Assembly: GCF_014199985.1 (NCBI RefSeq) | Contig: NZ_JACHOS010000014.1 | Span: 92,467-156,466 of the forward strand | DNA length: 64,000 nucleotides | From: Methylorubrum rhodesianum | GTDB lineage: Bacteria; Pseudomonadota; Alphaproteobacteria; Rhizobiales; Beijerinckiaceae | Direction of reading: 5' to 3' | In this document: positions 37,511 to 46,630 of the stretch, piece by piece | Position numbering within the stretch: the first letter of the stretch is position 1 | Layout of the letters: every line of letters begins with the position of its first letter | Made by a program: the position numbers and the translations under genes | The notes under the pieces: generated by a model | Databases searched by the model: none | Told to the model about the DNA's origin: nothing | Seen by the model: only the letters and a program-made list of their open reading frames with translations

Positions 37511-38739
37511 GGGCACTTCTCGCACGATTCCGTCGTGACGAGGACGGAGCGGTCGCAGTGGTCCTGGCTGTCGCTCTTCCGTCCGTGATCGGAATGACAT
37601 CGCTCGTCATCGACGGATCGAACCTGCGTCTCAGCCAATCACGGCTGCAATACGCCGTCGACAGTGCATCGTTGGGAGCAGTTCAGGCCCTTCCCGACAG
37701 CACGACGGCGATCAGCCGAGCTGTCTCTCTCGTGGCGCAAAACCTTCCGTCGCATTACGGGCGCGTCACGACAGAAGCAGATGTGGAAGTGGGGACCTAT
37801 GACGCTGGCACCAAGACCTTCACGGCCGGCGGAACACAGCCGAACGCCGTGAGAGTCACGGCTCAACGCAGTGCCGCTCACGGCAACCCGATCCCGGCCT
37901 ACTTTGCCTGGATCTTCGGCTATCGAAGCTTCGAGACGCAAGCAGCGTCAGCGGCCGTGGTCTCGGTCACCAGCGGCGGCAGCCCACGCGCCTGTCTCTA
38001 CGCTCTTGATGTGGCAAATCCCGGGATCGATGCGAGAGGCAGTGTCTCGGTCAACGCCACTTGCGGCGTGCAGCTCTCGTCATACATCGCGACTTCCGGC
38101 AGCGCTGGCAACTACAATGGCCAAATCTGCCAATCGGTTGCCGACAATGGCGCGCGAGGGAACTTCAACCCGGGACGACCGCGCGCCTGTACACTCCAAG
38201 GCGATCCGTTTGGTCTCAAGGTCGACATGAGCGGCATGTCCTGCCAAGCCTTCCCGAACTCGCTGACGAGCATCACCCCAGGCTGCTATACCGGCACGAT
38301 TCCGAACAAAAACAACTACAATTTTCAGCCCGGAAACTATTTCTTCAAAGGCGCAATCATCGATGTCGGTGGGAACGATGCCTTGAACATTACAGGCAAC
38401 GGCGTGACGCTCGCGTTTGACACGTCCTCGACGATTAAGACTCGAGGCAGCGGGACGTTGAACCTGAACATCAGCGCTCCGACGTCGGGGCCGTATCAGG
38501 GCTTCAGCATTGTTGGCAGCCCGAGCCTGGAGCTGCACGGCAACAGCAACTTCAATGCACAAGGGAGCATCTACATGCCAGCCAGCGATGTGCATCAGGC
38601 TGGCAACACAGATTTTCGCGCCGATGTGTTGATCGTGAAGACGCTCGACCTTCGGGGAAACGTGCAGATCGATCTTCGGGGCACACAGACCTCCCGCCAG
38701 CCGAAAAGCAATGTACAGCGTGTCTTCGGCCTAATCTGA
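37507..38739 (+). CDS. TadG-like protein with von Willebrand-like/pilus N-terminus
   Basis: 410 aa, GTG start in a 4-bp overlap with the TadE-like gene. RRDEDGAVAVVLAVALPSV gives the TadG/TadE-type N-terminal helix, then SRLQYAVDSASLGA (the usual region after the helix), then a long Ser/Gly/Asn-rich extracytoplasmic domain with many predicted beta strands. No MIDAS motif is obvious. The coding region is less GC-rich than its chromosomal neighbours. Confidence 0.7.
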   Translation: MRALLARFRRDEDGAVAVVLAVALPSVIGMTSLVIDGSNLRLSQSRLQYAVDSASLGAVQALPDSTTAISRAVSLVAQNLPSHYGRVTTEADVEVGTYDAGTKTFTAGGTQPNAVRVTAQRSAAHGNPIPAYFAWIFGYRSFETQAASAAVVSVTSGGSPRACLYALDVANPGIDARGSVSVNATCGVQLSSYIATSGSAGNYNGQICQSVADNGARGNFNPGRPRACTLQGDPFGLKVDMSGMSCQAFPNSLTSITPGCYTGTIPNKNNYNFQPGNYFFKGAIIDVGGNDALNITGNGVTLAFDTSSTIKTRGSGTLNLNISAPTSGPYQGFSIVGSPSLELHGNSNFNAQGSIYMPASDVHQAGNTDFRADVLIVKTLDLRGNVQIDLRGTQTSRQPKSNVQRVFGLI

Positions 38740-38939
38740 AATTCCATCCTGTCCGATAAGCTGGTTCGGCTATGCGTGAGCTTTTGTGCTTTCCTGAGAT
38801 CCCATCGAGACCGAGCAGCCCGACCGATCTGCCGCTGAGATATGCCACCTGCTCGGTCGGATGCTGCCGTTCGATAAGGGCGACTGGCAGATCGCGATCA
38901 GTGGCGCTGGCTCAGACGGCGTGACCTCTGCCAGCCGGT

Positions 38940-39010
38940 TAGCCTGAGGCAACCCGGGGCTCCTATGCCGTCGGCCCCACCATCAGCCGGCAGCCGTGAT
39001 GCTCCTTCCC
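38940..39010 (+). repeat. Copy 1 of a roughly 60-bp direct repeat
   Basis: CCATCAGCCGGCAGCCGTGATG and its flank (about 38948-39003) match 42186-42234 almost base for base (CGTCATCAGCCGGCAGCCG..., same CTATGCCGTCGGCCCC preceding). It includes the ATG of the pseudogene at 38999. Confidence 0.6.
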
Positions 39011-39393
39011 GAACCCGCATCCGATCCGCTCCCGCCCGAAGCCGCCGAGTGGCGCATAGCCTTCGGCACGCTCCGCCCGAGGAGCCCGCCGTTCCGCTAC
39101 GTCAGCGCGACGGCCTGGGCGAACATCCATGAGGACTGCACGGACTTCATCGAGCGCTTCGGCGCCGAGGCCGGGCGCCTGGGCTGAACATCAACCGAGC
39201 TCTTCGGCGTTCATCCGGAACACGGCACGTTGCGGATCGACTGGTGCGGAGAGATGTCACGGGTGGTCACAAGGCGATCGGCATCGAGCCGAATCGAACT
39301 TTGTTCGGCAACGTGAGCGGCTACCGGAACGTGCCGGGCGCGCCGACCGGCATCCCGATCTAGGAATTCGTGGCCCGTCGCGAGGGGAAATGA
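38999..39393 (+). pseudogene. Decayed hypothetical gene (nonsense, frameshift, nonsense)
   Basis: The frame from ATG 38999 reads TAWANIHEDCTDFIERFGAE and stops at TGA where a Trp codon would continue. Read-through continues as TELFGVHPEHGTLRIDWCGEM, then a frameshift to HKAIGIEPNRTLFGNVSGYR and NVPGAPTGIPI, then TAG (expected Trp) and EFVARREGK. Three lesions in about 390 bp. The reconstructed protein, about 130 aa, is of a type common in methylobacterial accessory regions, function unknown. Confidence 0.6.
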
Positions 39394-39847
39394 ACCACGA
39401 CCCGAACGATCCGACGGCCGCGCAGCCCAAGCGCTGAATCGCGACCGTCGAGGAGCGTCCGCGCCGTCGGGTTGAGGCCGGGCAGGTGGAGGGACTTTCT
39501 GCCCGCTGACTTGGCTATGTCCGGCACCGGCGCAATCCAAGTCTGGGGAATAGGACGGTCGTTCCGGACACGATCGGTGACCCGGTCGCACCGCCATCTC
39601 ACCATGGCAGGAAGCGATCGGAAGCGGGTCGCCCCGCCAGCATGAACGCGACCGCACCGACAACGCCTGCGAGCGCCACAACGACCTCTGGCCCGAACAT
39701 GCTTCCCCCCCGGCCCGGCTCGGGCGAGGGGGATCTGGAGCGGAGTTGAGGCAGCACGGTGACCCAGAGCGGGTCTCTATAGTCGCAGGGTGAGCAGCGG
39801 CGGCAAGGACCACTCGCGCAGCCTAGGCTCTGCTCGTAAGCTGGGGA
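39394..39847. other. 454-bp stretch without a recognisable gene
   Basis: Short ORFs on both strands lack ribosome sites and domain features. Part of the eroded region between the tad pair and tRNA-Ile2. Confidence 0.45.
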
Positions 39848-40066
39848 ATGCTTCCTCCCCGCTGCGTCCACTACATCGGCTTCAGGGACGACCGCTACTG
39901 GAACGCCTTTCGGATCTGGGGCGGACCGGTGATGATCCATCGGCGCTGGGATCGTATCGCTAAGCACGACATCGGCCCCGACGACGTGGCGATCTTCGCG
40001 GAAGGCGATGAGCATCAGCCGCTGGCCGACTACAACGCGACCGACATCGACGAGCGATGGCTATGA
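39848..40066 (+). CDS. Small hypothetical protein
   Basis: 72 aa, acidic and Trp/Tyr-rich (RYWNAFRIWGGPVMIHRRWD). Ends in an ATGA overlap with the pseudogene at 40063, so the two were a translationally coupled pair. No family recognised. Confidence 0.55.
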   Translation: MLPPRCVHYIGFRDDRYWNAFRIWGGPVMIHRRWDRIAKHDIGPDDVAIFAEGDEHQPLADYNATDIDERWL

Positions 40067-40386
40067 CGAACATCATCCGCCCGAATTTCGGCGGTCGCAC
40101 CCGCGAAGCCGAGCCGTTCGATGCAGCGGCCCCGTACGACGAATGTCAGCCGCTGCGCGTCTAAGGAACAGAGGCGGGTTATCTCGTGTCCCTGATACAG
40201 GACACTCGCGGACCGGAAGGGCGATGTCTCAAGGTTGTGATTGGTGCCGCCAGCAAAAACACGATCGAGGCGGTGGCGGTGATGCCGGCCAGCGACGAAG
40301 GTCGCGACGATGGCGACATGACGGCTATGGCAGTCCTTCGTGCGTGGGGAATCGTTGAACAGGACAGCGCGCCTGGATCCACTTGA
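40063..40386 (+). pseudogene. Second copy of the 107-aa protein, broken by one stop codon
   Basis: Starts MTNIIRPNFGGRTREAEPFD and ends VEQDSAPGST, collinear with the intact copy at 35125-35448 over its whole length (107 codons). One TAA replaces the Tyr codon of HVYGIAAGHV, here RV*GTEAGYL. Otherwise the frame is intact, so inactivation looks recent. Confidence 0.65.
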
Positions 40387-40517
40387 GATTGAAGTAGGCA
40401 TCTCGGCCGCCCCACGGTAACGTCCATGTGGGATGACACACCCGGCAACCTCTCGGATCCGGGCGCGTCAAGCAGGAACGATGGCCAGCGGGCCCTGCTG
40501 CCAAACCCGACGGCTCG

Positions 40518-40691
40518 TCAGTTCGCGTCGGATTGTGCTTCTTCCAGCAACCCAGCGCTGTTCGTGAGAGCTCGGGTATCGATGGAGATGCCCGGCCGCG
40601 CTTCGGACTTGGGCGGTTTGGTGAGCATTGTGATCGTGAAAGCCATGGCGGCGAGCGCGAATGCCGCTGTGAGCGTGAGGACCTTCTTCAT
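40518..40691 (-). CDS. 57-aa exported or membrane-anchored small protein
   Basis: Minus strand, GGGAGG 7 bp before ATG 40691. Reads MKKVLTLTAAFALAAMAFT, a signal-anchor-like hydrophobic stretch, then TMLTKPPKSEARPGISID and a polar tail ending in AQSDAN. Too short for most gene finders, but good ribosome site and codon use argue for a real gene. Function unknown. Confidence 0.55.
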   Translation of the reverse strand: MKKVLTLTAAFALAAMAFTITMLTKPPKSEARPGISIDTRALTNSAGLLEEAQSDAN

Positions 40692-41159
40692 GCATGCCTC
40701 CCGGCAGGCTGACGCGTTCGGCGTTAAGAAGTCACGGCGCGATGCATGTTTGATCCTTGATTACTGTAGAGTCAACACCGTAAATTTCAAAAAATCAGAG
40801 AAATCGCGCCTCGCGCTCAAGAAGAATTATGTCCTGCAAATAAACGCGCGTGCGAATGATTGCCCAGATGATGGCAATTTTTCGTTCATTATGGTCGGCG
40901 GCTCTGTCAAGCAACGAAGGGCGCAGGCAGGATTATCTGCGCAGTTCGTTGAGCGGGGGCCACAGCAGCCAAGCGTGCGCGACTGGCAGCCCGTCTACCT
41001 GCGTGGTGTAGTGCGGCGTCCGCATCTCGAATTTCGCGCATCTCGAATTTCGTCGTCTAGGCGCGTCGCTACCGCTCCAGCCCGGCCCGCGCCGGCACGA
41101 CGCTGCCGCGACCGAAACGCGCGGTCACTTCCTGGAACTGTGAGGCCGTGGCGCTCTGA
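40692..41159. other. 468-bp AT-rich stretch with a 16-bp tandem duplication
   Basis: GCATCTCGAATTTCG appears twice back to back (41022-41037, 41038-41053). The rest, especially 40750-40900, is AT-rich and gene-free. Confidence 0.5.
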
Positions 41160-41572
41160 TTGTCCGTGATCCGTCTTGCTCAGACTACCAACAAGCGTCA
41201 GCCGCCCGTGAAGCTGCCGGCGAACGTCCCGGCCCGCCTTCGCGTCTGGTCGCAACTTCCGCGCAAGGGCGGCACGCTGCCCGCGTACGTCGTCGAGTGG
41301 AAAGGCAAGCCCGTGGCGTCCGTGAAGACGGCGTTCGCTACAGCGGTGCGGCTCGCCGGCCTGGAGGAAGACGCCTGGCCGCACGTCCTCCGGCACACGG
41401 CAGCGACTTGGCTCATGCGGCAGGACGTCAACCTGTGGGAGGCCGCCGGCTACCTCGGGATGACGCCCGAGATGCTGCAAGGTCTACGGCCACAACCATC
41501 CCGACTTCCAGAATGAGGCGGCAAGCGCCTTCAAGAACCGACGTCGAAAGCCGCGATCGTTGGTCAAACCGT
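41160..41572 (+). pseudogene. Tyrosine integrase relic beside tRNA-Ile2
   Basis: Frame 1 reads VRLAGLEEDAWPHVLRHTAA and TWLMRQDVNLWEAAGYLGMT, the box II HxLRH segment of a tyrosine recombinase. At about 41480 the frame shifts by one base, and the next frame continues KVYGHNHPDFQNEAASAFKN, holding the GHxxP-type region where the final His and Tyr would lie. The N-terminal core-binding domain and first catalytic Arg are absent. It lies 80 bp from the 3' end of tRNA-Ile2. Confidence 0.7.
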
Positions 41573-41648
41573 TGGTTAGGCCGAAACGGGACGAAGTGGG
41601 GGCCTAACCAGATTATCCGATTATCTATCGGATTCAGGTGGTTAGATC

Positions 41649-41724
41649 TGGTGGGCCTGGCAGGACTCGAACCTGCAACCAGACCGTTATGAGCGGTCGG
41701 CTCTAACCATTGAGCTACAGGCCC
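41649..41724 (-). tRNA. tRNA-Ile2 (CAU anticodon)
   Basis: 76 nt with encoded CCA (41649-41651). GGGCCTG pairs with CAGGCCC in the acceptor; anticodon loop CTCATAA gives CAU. The GGGCCTGTAGCTCA start is that of the lysidine-modified minor isoleucine tRNA rather than elongator tRNA-Met. Its 3' half reappears at 36591-36638. Confidence 0.9.
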
Positions 41725-42372
41725 TCACCGTTTCCGGCCAGGTACTTAGACTTGCTCCCGGACTCCTGCAACAGAGCGCTTTTCAAGGATCTCCACAGAA
41801 GCGCTCGATCTGAGTAGCCGGGGAGGGGGCTCCCGGCAAGCGCCGGGCATGATGCGGTCGCCGCCTGGAGCCTCACGAGATCGGTTCGCTCGATGCCGAT
41901 TCCTCCCTTACCATCGGCAGACTCTCCCGATTCAAGGCCGTGACCGACGAGCAGATAAAGGCGCGGTGGACATGGACGTCCCGAGTCCCGACACCGACGC
42001 ACTTCGACCGCCGAGGGCGACGGCTGCGATCCCGCCGGGGCCGTCGCCAGGCATCGCTAGGCCGAGCGAGGTCGCCGCCAATCCCGCCTCGAGCACGAGC
42101 CTCAAGCGCTGGCTCGGTCCGAACCGCAATCCTGCTGGCGCGGGCGCAGAAAGCCTGAGAGCGGCCGGCCGGTAAGCCGGAGCCAACCCGGTGCCCCTCT
42201 GCCGTCGGCCCCGTCATCAGCCGGCAGCCGTGATGCCCCTGTGCGATGCCGGCTCCCCAAAGCACACTGACTTTGCACGCTCCCATGGGTGCTGAGACGC
42301 GGGTGGCCAGGAACTCCGTCCGAAATCGAGACTTGGCTTCGAGCCGGCGCTCGAGTCGGTAGGAGGGTTCCC
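41725..42372. other. 648-bp stretch without a supported gene
   Basis: Includes copy 2 of the direct repeat (42176-42240). Short ORFs on both strands appear spurious. Confidence 0.45.
42176..42240 (+). repeat. Copy 2 of the roughly 60-bp direct repeat
   Basis: Matches 38946-39003: AGCCAACCCGG..., TGCCGTCGGCCCC, CATCAGCCGGCAGCCGTGATG. The first codons after the shared ATG differ, so only the leader was shared. Confidence 0.6.
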
Positions 42373-42582
42373 ATGTCGAGCGACACCAGGAAGCATCACG
42401 AACTCCTGAGCGCACTCAAGGCCGCTCAAGGCAAGCAAGACGGCTCCTTTGAAACGGCCGTGACCCGCGCCCTCGAACACGTTTTCGAGCATCTGGACCG
42501 GCTCAACTCTCACGTCTCGGCCGGTGGGCCCGAGGGAGAAGAGCGTCCGCTCAAGCCCGACGAGTCACCGACCCTGCGCTGA
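42373..42582 (+). CDS. Small hypothetical protein
   Basis: 69 aa; AGGAGGG at 42361-42367 supports ATG 42373. Helical, charged (KHHELLSALKAAQGKQD), with a polar C-terminus. No family recognised. Confidence 0.6.
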   Translation: MSSDTRKHHELLSALKAAQGKQDGSFETAVTRALEHVFEHLDRLNSHVSAGGPEGEERPLKPDESPTLR

Positions 42583-42606
42583 GCGGCGGGAGGAGCATCC
42601 GAGCCC

Positions 42607-42945
42607 TCACCGCAACCCGAACCGCTTCGCGCTGGCATCCGTCGTCTTTCGCGTGGGGCACGAGCCGCACCGGCGTCGGATGTTGGCCTCGTCCAGCCCC
42701 GCACCACTTTCCCGAAGCTCCACGATGTGGTCGCAGTCGATGCGGGTGCCGGTGTGTCCGCAGTCGTCGCAGCGCTTGCCTCGCTGCTCCGTCACCCGAT
42801 CGCGAAGCGCTCGCCACTCGGGCGATTGGTCGAAGCCCTGTTGGGGCTCGCGGGCGTTGCGGTGGTCCTAGGTGGGGGCGGGCGTCTGAGCTATCCTTGT
42901 GTCGAGAATGCCCAGGCATCGTGCGAGAGCGGTGAAGCGCCTCAT
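42607..42945 (-). pseudogene. HNH endonuclease gene split by an in-frame TAG
   Basis: From ATG 42945 the minus-strand frame reads MRRFTALARCLGILDTRIA and QTPAPT, hits TAG, then continues open as NAREPQQGFDQSPEWRALRD and the HNH module: CDDC, DCDHIVEL and RRCGSC. In the family this is one protein of about 110 aa. A GTG at 42795 could still start a 62-aa fragment with the whole zinc-finger/HNH part. Confidence 0.55.
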
Positions 42946-43169
42946 GTTCTAGACATCCGGGGCTGACGAGCCCCAGCGACCCGTACAGGTTCGGGGCTCC
43001 CAGACTCCCCGAAAGGATGGGAGGCGACAGTGTTCGCCGGTCGGAGCACAGCTCTTTGCTGATTGCTTCCACGGCTCGAAGATTGAACGGAAGCAGTATT
43101 CTGCGGTTTACGGCCTACACGCCGGCCGTCTCGCCTCTGGCTCGGCGGCGAGGGGTGGGAGCGACTCCC

Positions 43170-43409
43170 ATGCCGGACAAAGCCAAGCGCGCCGAACTCG
43201 CTCAAAAGGCTCTCGACTCCTACCTGCACGAGCACTCCGGCATCCGACGCTGGTGCCATCCGCGGATATCGGACACCGTTGGAGAATGTGACATCATCGA
43301 CCTCGTCACGGACCTGATGCTCTTGGCCGAAGCGAAAGGTCACGATCCTTGCGGCGTGATCCGGAAGGTCGAAGCACACCTGCAAGCCGAGTCCGGATTG
43401 AGCTGCTGA
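43170..43409 (+). CDS. Small hypothetical protein
   Basis: 79 aa; GGTGGGAG before ATG 43170. Soluble, helical (DKAKRAELAQKALDSYLHEH, LVTDLMLLAEAKGHDPCGV). No family assigned. Confidence 0.55.
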   Translation: MPDKAKRAELAQKALDSYLHEHSGIRRWCHPRISDTVGECDIIDLVTDLMLLAEAKGHDPCGVIRKVEAHLQAESGLSC

Positions 43410-43621
43410 GATCGCTCTCCAGACTCATTGCGGTGACGATCGCGATTGGGGCGCGGCTCCGCTGCCTACCGGGTCTTCCTGGCGATGGGCCCTGCAGCCT
43501 CGCGGCCCGAGCGCGTGCCGTCCTCTCCCCGCGGTGCTTGGCGCAGCACGCTTGGCGGCCTGAACGAAGCTGACCGCCCCGCGTTGCTCCTGTTCAACGA
43601 CGAACAGGGATGGAAACGATC

Positions 43622-43912
43622 ATGCAATCGAAAACACTGGCGCTTGCCGCCGCGCTGACGCTTGCCCTCTCGGGGGCCACTCTGGCCCAGACGCCTTCCG
43701 GCGGAGGGAGCGCCGAAGGAAACATGAACAACCCGGGCAGCGTGAAGAGTAACTCCGAGAAGGCCATGGAGCGCTCGACGGGCACAACCACCGGCACAAC
43801 GACAGGGACTGGCATGGCTCCCGCGGCTCCCGGCGCTGCCACTGGCGGCAGCATGGGCACCGGCACGGGTGCCGGCTCGACCGGGGCTGGCGGCGCGGCC
43901 GGCGGTCGCTGA
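43622..43912 (+). CDS. Exported Gly/Thr-rich small protein
   Basis: 96 aa from ATG 43622 (ATG 43610 possible). Signal peptide MQSKTLALAAALTLALSGATLAQ, then low-complexity Gly/Ser/Thr/Ala-rich sequence with TTTGTTTGTG repeats. Periplasmic or surface; function unknown. Followed by a second small exported Gly/Asn-rich protein. Confidence 0.6.
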   Translation: MQSKTLALAAALTLALSGATLAQTPSGGGSAEGNMNNPGSVKSNSEKAMERSTGTTTGTTTGTGMAPAAPGAATGGSMGTGTGAGSTGAGGAAGGR

Positions 43913-43978
43913 TCGCTCCACTGCCGACTGAAGTTGTTTCAGACCGTTTGCCTGAGGCGGCGGCGCAAGGAGGAAGGC

Positions 43979-44125
43979 ATGACGAAGATCATCACGGCAG
44001 CACTCGCTCTCACCCTGATAGCTGGTTCTGCGATGGCTCAGCAGAACGGCGGAAATGCCGGGAATCCGAGCAACGCCGGCGGCGGCAACACAAGCTCTGC
44101 GGGTGGCGGCGGATCCGGCCGCTAA
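43979..44125 (+). CDS. 48-aa exported Gly/Asn-rich protein
   Basis: AGGAAGG precedes ATG 43979. Signal peptide MTKIITAALALTLIAGSAMAQ, then QNGGNAGNPSNAGGGN and a Gly-rich end. Similar in design to the preceding gene. A strong hairpin with CCCCG arms follows. Confidence 0.6.
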   Translation: MTKIITAALALTLIAGSAMAQQNGGNAGNPSNAGGGNTSSAGGGGSGR

Positions 44126-45063
44126 AACAGCCGGACCAAGAAAACCCCGCAGCGGGCCACCCGCTCGGGGTACACCTTTCCCATCGTGAGGAGCAGAAGG
44201 GCCTGCAGAAGCCTCACATCCGATTTCCCGTCCGGCTCAGGCAACTTCCTCCGCAACATGGAAAAAGCCCAAGACTATGGGCAATGCTTGCCGGGAGAGG
44301 CGGAGGCGGATCCTGACCATGACCCGGTCGCTGGGCTGGATGCCTTCACGAGACTGATGAAAGCTCGCGAGCGGCCTCTCTCGGACCAGCAGGCTCTGCC
44401 CGACGCCGATGCCGGTCGGCTGAATGAGATTCCCCTTCGGCATGCCGATCTTCGAGCCGCTGGCGCTTGGCAGGATCGATCGCAGTTTTCAGGTATCGAG
44501 CCGCCGGACGCATGACCAGAGAAGCGAAACTTTCCCCGGAGTCATCCTTCGGCGTGGACACGGAACGATCTCCGCCCCATTGAACTGCGACAGCGCAGCA
44601 ACGCGATAAGCTGAAATTTGCGAACCGCTGAGCAGAAGGAAGATCAGCGGCAACAATCCAAGCATATCCATCGCTGCGCAAGACCAATGCAGAATAGCAG
44701 CATCATCAAACCAAGCCACGCACCAGCTGCGCCGAGGCACCGAGTGATGCCGTAGCGTGTCGCCGCATCATAAAACAAACCAGACAGCAACAGCAGCAAA
44801 GCGGCAGCTACGATCCCGCTGCGGGCAGATAGAACGCCAACGGCGCGAGGTGCGCTGCGGCGGCGATGCCCTGCTGCTTCATAGCCCGAGGCCAAGGAAC
44901 GAGTTGCCTCTGGGACGAGCAGAGTGCCTATGCGCATCGCAAATCCGCCCATGGACCACCAGCGTGTATCTGGTATACCAGATGCCCAAGGCGGCGAATG
45001 ACGCATTTGCCTACGAAAGTGGCCACTGCGCCAAAGGTTGGAGCAGGCGAGGGACGCGTTAGG
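44126..45063. other. 938-bp stretch with a terminator and no convincing gene
   Basis: A terminator is at 44145-44178. On the minus strand 44644-44937 could encode 97 aa with two hydrophobic segments (AAALLLLLSGLFYD, AGAWLGLMMLLFCIGLA), possibly a membrane-protein relic; no ribosome site supports it. Other ORFs look spurious. Confidence 0.4.
44145..44178 (+). terminator. Rho-independent terminator after the 48-aa gene
   Basis: CCCCGC-AGCGGG pairs with CCCGCT-CGGGG across a CCA loop, then TACACCTTT. About 20 bp after the stop. Confidence 0.65.
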
Positions 45064-46203
45064 ATGCCCAATACGGCTAGCTCGGAACAGCGATCTGAGA
45101 AGACGACCGGATTCCGGTTGTTCAGGCCGATTCTGGCAGGCGCAACCTTACGGGAGCGCTTGATCGCCTGCTTGGGGGCGCTCGCGGGCATCACGCTCAC
45201 CGGGCTGATATGCGGATGGTTCTTCGGGGAAGGCCCGCACATCCCGCTGATTGTCGCTCCAATGGGCGCTTCGGCTGTGCTGATATTCGCCGTGCCCGCC
45301 AGCCCGCTTGCTCAGCCTTGGTCGGTCATAGGTGGCAACACCATATCCGCGTTCATGGGCGTGCTTGCCGCCCATCTGATACCAGATCCGGTGATTGCGA
45401 TCGGCGTCGGCGTATCGCTCGCGATCGCCGCGATGTCGCTGACCCGCTGTCTCCATCCCCCTGGTGGCGCAGCCGCTTTGACGGCGTTGATCGGCGGCCC
45501 GGCCGTGACGTCTGCAGGGTTCCTGTTTCCCCTTTTCCCAGTCTGCTTGAATTCGGTCATTCTGGTCGCACTCGGGGTCGCATTCCACAAAATATCGAAA
45601 CGCAACTATCCGCACGTGGCGACCGCAGCGCCCGTCAACACGCACAAGACGGCAGATCTGCCCGCACCGCTGCGCGTCGGCATCAAGCCGGAAGATGTCG
45701 ATGCGGCGCTGGTTGCGCTCAATGAGACGCTCGATATTGATCGCGCGGATCTCGATCGGCTGCTTCGACAAGTCGAGCTGCACGCGATCGTACGATCCCA
45801 CGGCGACCTCGCTTGTGCCGAGGTCATGTCGCGCGATGTTGTCACTGTCCGGCTGGACAGCAGCGCCCAGCGCGCGAAGGAGCTTCTGATCGCGCACAAC
45901 ATCCGAACGCTGCCCGTCGTGGACGAGGCTGGCCGGCTCGCAGGGACGCTCGGTCTGCGCGAAATGACGCTGCACGGCGAGGTGAAAATCGCGCAGGTAA
46001 TGCGCGAAGCTAGAACGGCCAAGCCGGATGAGCCGGTTATTTCACTGGTTGAGGCCCTGACGGACGGGCACACGCATGCGGTCGTGATCGTCGACGACGA
46101 CAGGAACATCCTGGGGATCATCACCCAGACCGACCTGCTTGCGACCTTGATGCGCCTGCTCTCAGTGAAGGCGTTCGCGGCTCCCGAGCTTGTATCGTCG
46201 TAG
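45064..46203 (+). CDS. HPP-family membrane protein with C-terminal CBS pair
   Basis: 379 aa. Four to five transmembrane segments form the HPP domain (about 35-180), with the signature LHPPGGAAALTALIGG. A linker leads to two CBS domains (about 255-370: VMSRDVVTVRLDSSAQRAKE, HAVVIVDDDRNILGIITQTD). HPP proteins are putative transporters, some moving nitrite; CBS domains usually bind adenylates and gate activity. Start ATG 45064 has only a weak ribosome site. Confidence 0.85.
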   Translation: MPNTASSEQRSEKTTGFRLFRPILAGATLRERLIACLGALAGITLTGLICGWFFGEGPHIPLIVAPMGASAVLIFAVPASPLAQPWSVIGGNTISAFMGVLAAHLIPDPVIAIGVGVSLAIAAMSLTRCLHPPGGAAALTALIGGPAVTSAGFLFPLFPVCLNSVILVALGVAFHKISKRNYPHVATAAPVNTHKTADLPAPLRVGIKPEDVDAALVALNETLDIDRADLDRLLRQVELHAIVRSHGDLACAEVMSRDVVTVRLDSSAQRAKELLIAHNIRTLPVVDEAGRLAGTLGLREMTLHGEVKIAQVMREARTAKPDEPVISLVEALTDGHTHAVVIVDDDRNILGIITQTDLLATLMRLLSVKAFAAPELVSS

Positions 46204-46630
46204 GCCGGAACCTGCACCGCCCGGCGTGCATGTGTCGACCTGCTGATCGCTCAGCAGACGTGCCGCGGAGGGCGCGATCGTTCGCCGGATCGAGGATGCC
46301 GATCTGATCCTCGCACGGGATGTTGGCCCGGTTGTTGCGATACCCTCGCTTACTGGCACCGCCACGTCAGCGAGATTGAGCAGATGCATAGTGATCCGCT
46401 TCTCCTTCACCTCCTTCATGCCGCTCTGATGGCTGCGAGCATGATGCTGACGTGGCAGGTCTATCGCCTTCGCAAGCATTGATCGGCACGACCCTATTCG
46501 GACGTCCTGGCTGCGCCGGGCGGTGGCGGCGCCGCGCGGAAGCCGCCGAACGCGCCTCGGCCGGCGGTCGGTCGGACGAGCGCGTCGCAGGATCGAGACG
46601 GCGCCCGCCTCACAGGCCGGTGCCGGGCGA
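46204..46630. other. 427-bp stretch without a supported gene
   Basis: Short ORFs on both strands only; none has a ribosome site with a recognisable product. Confidence 0.45.

Noticed and set aside
37124..38739. Full Flp/Tad pilus locus
   Set aside because: Only tadE and tadG are present; neighbours are pseudogenes and unrelated genes.
41160..41516. Functional integrase
   Set aside because: It lacks the core-binding domain and first catalytic Arg, and is frameshifted before the Tyr.
44186..44515. 109-aa plus-strand ORF downstream of the small exported genes
   Set aside because: It begins next to the terminator, has no ribosome site and no recognisable fold; left as gene-free.
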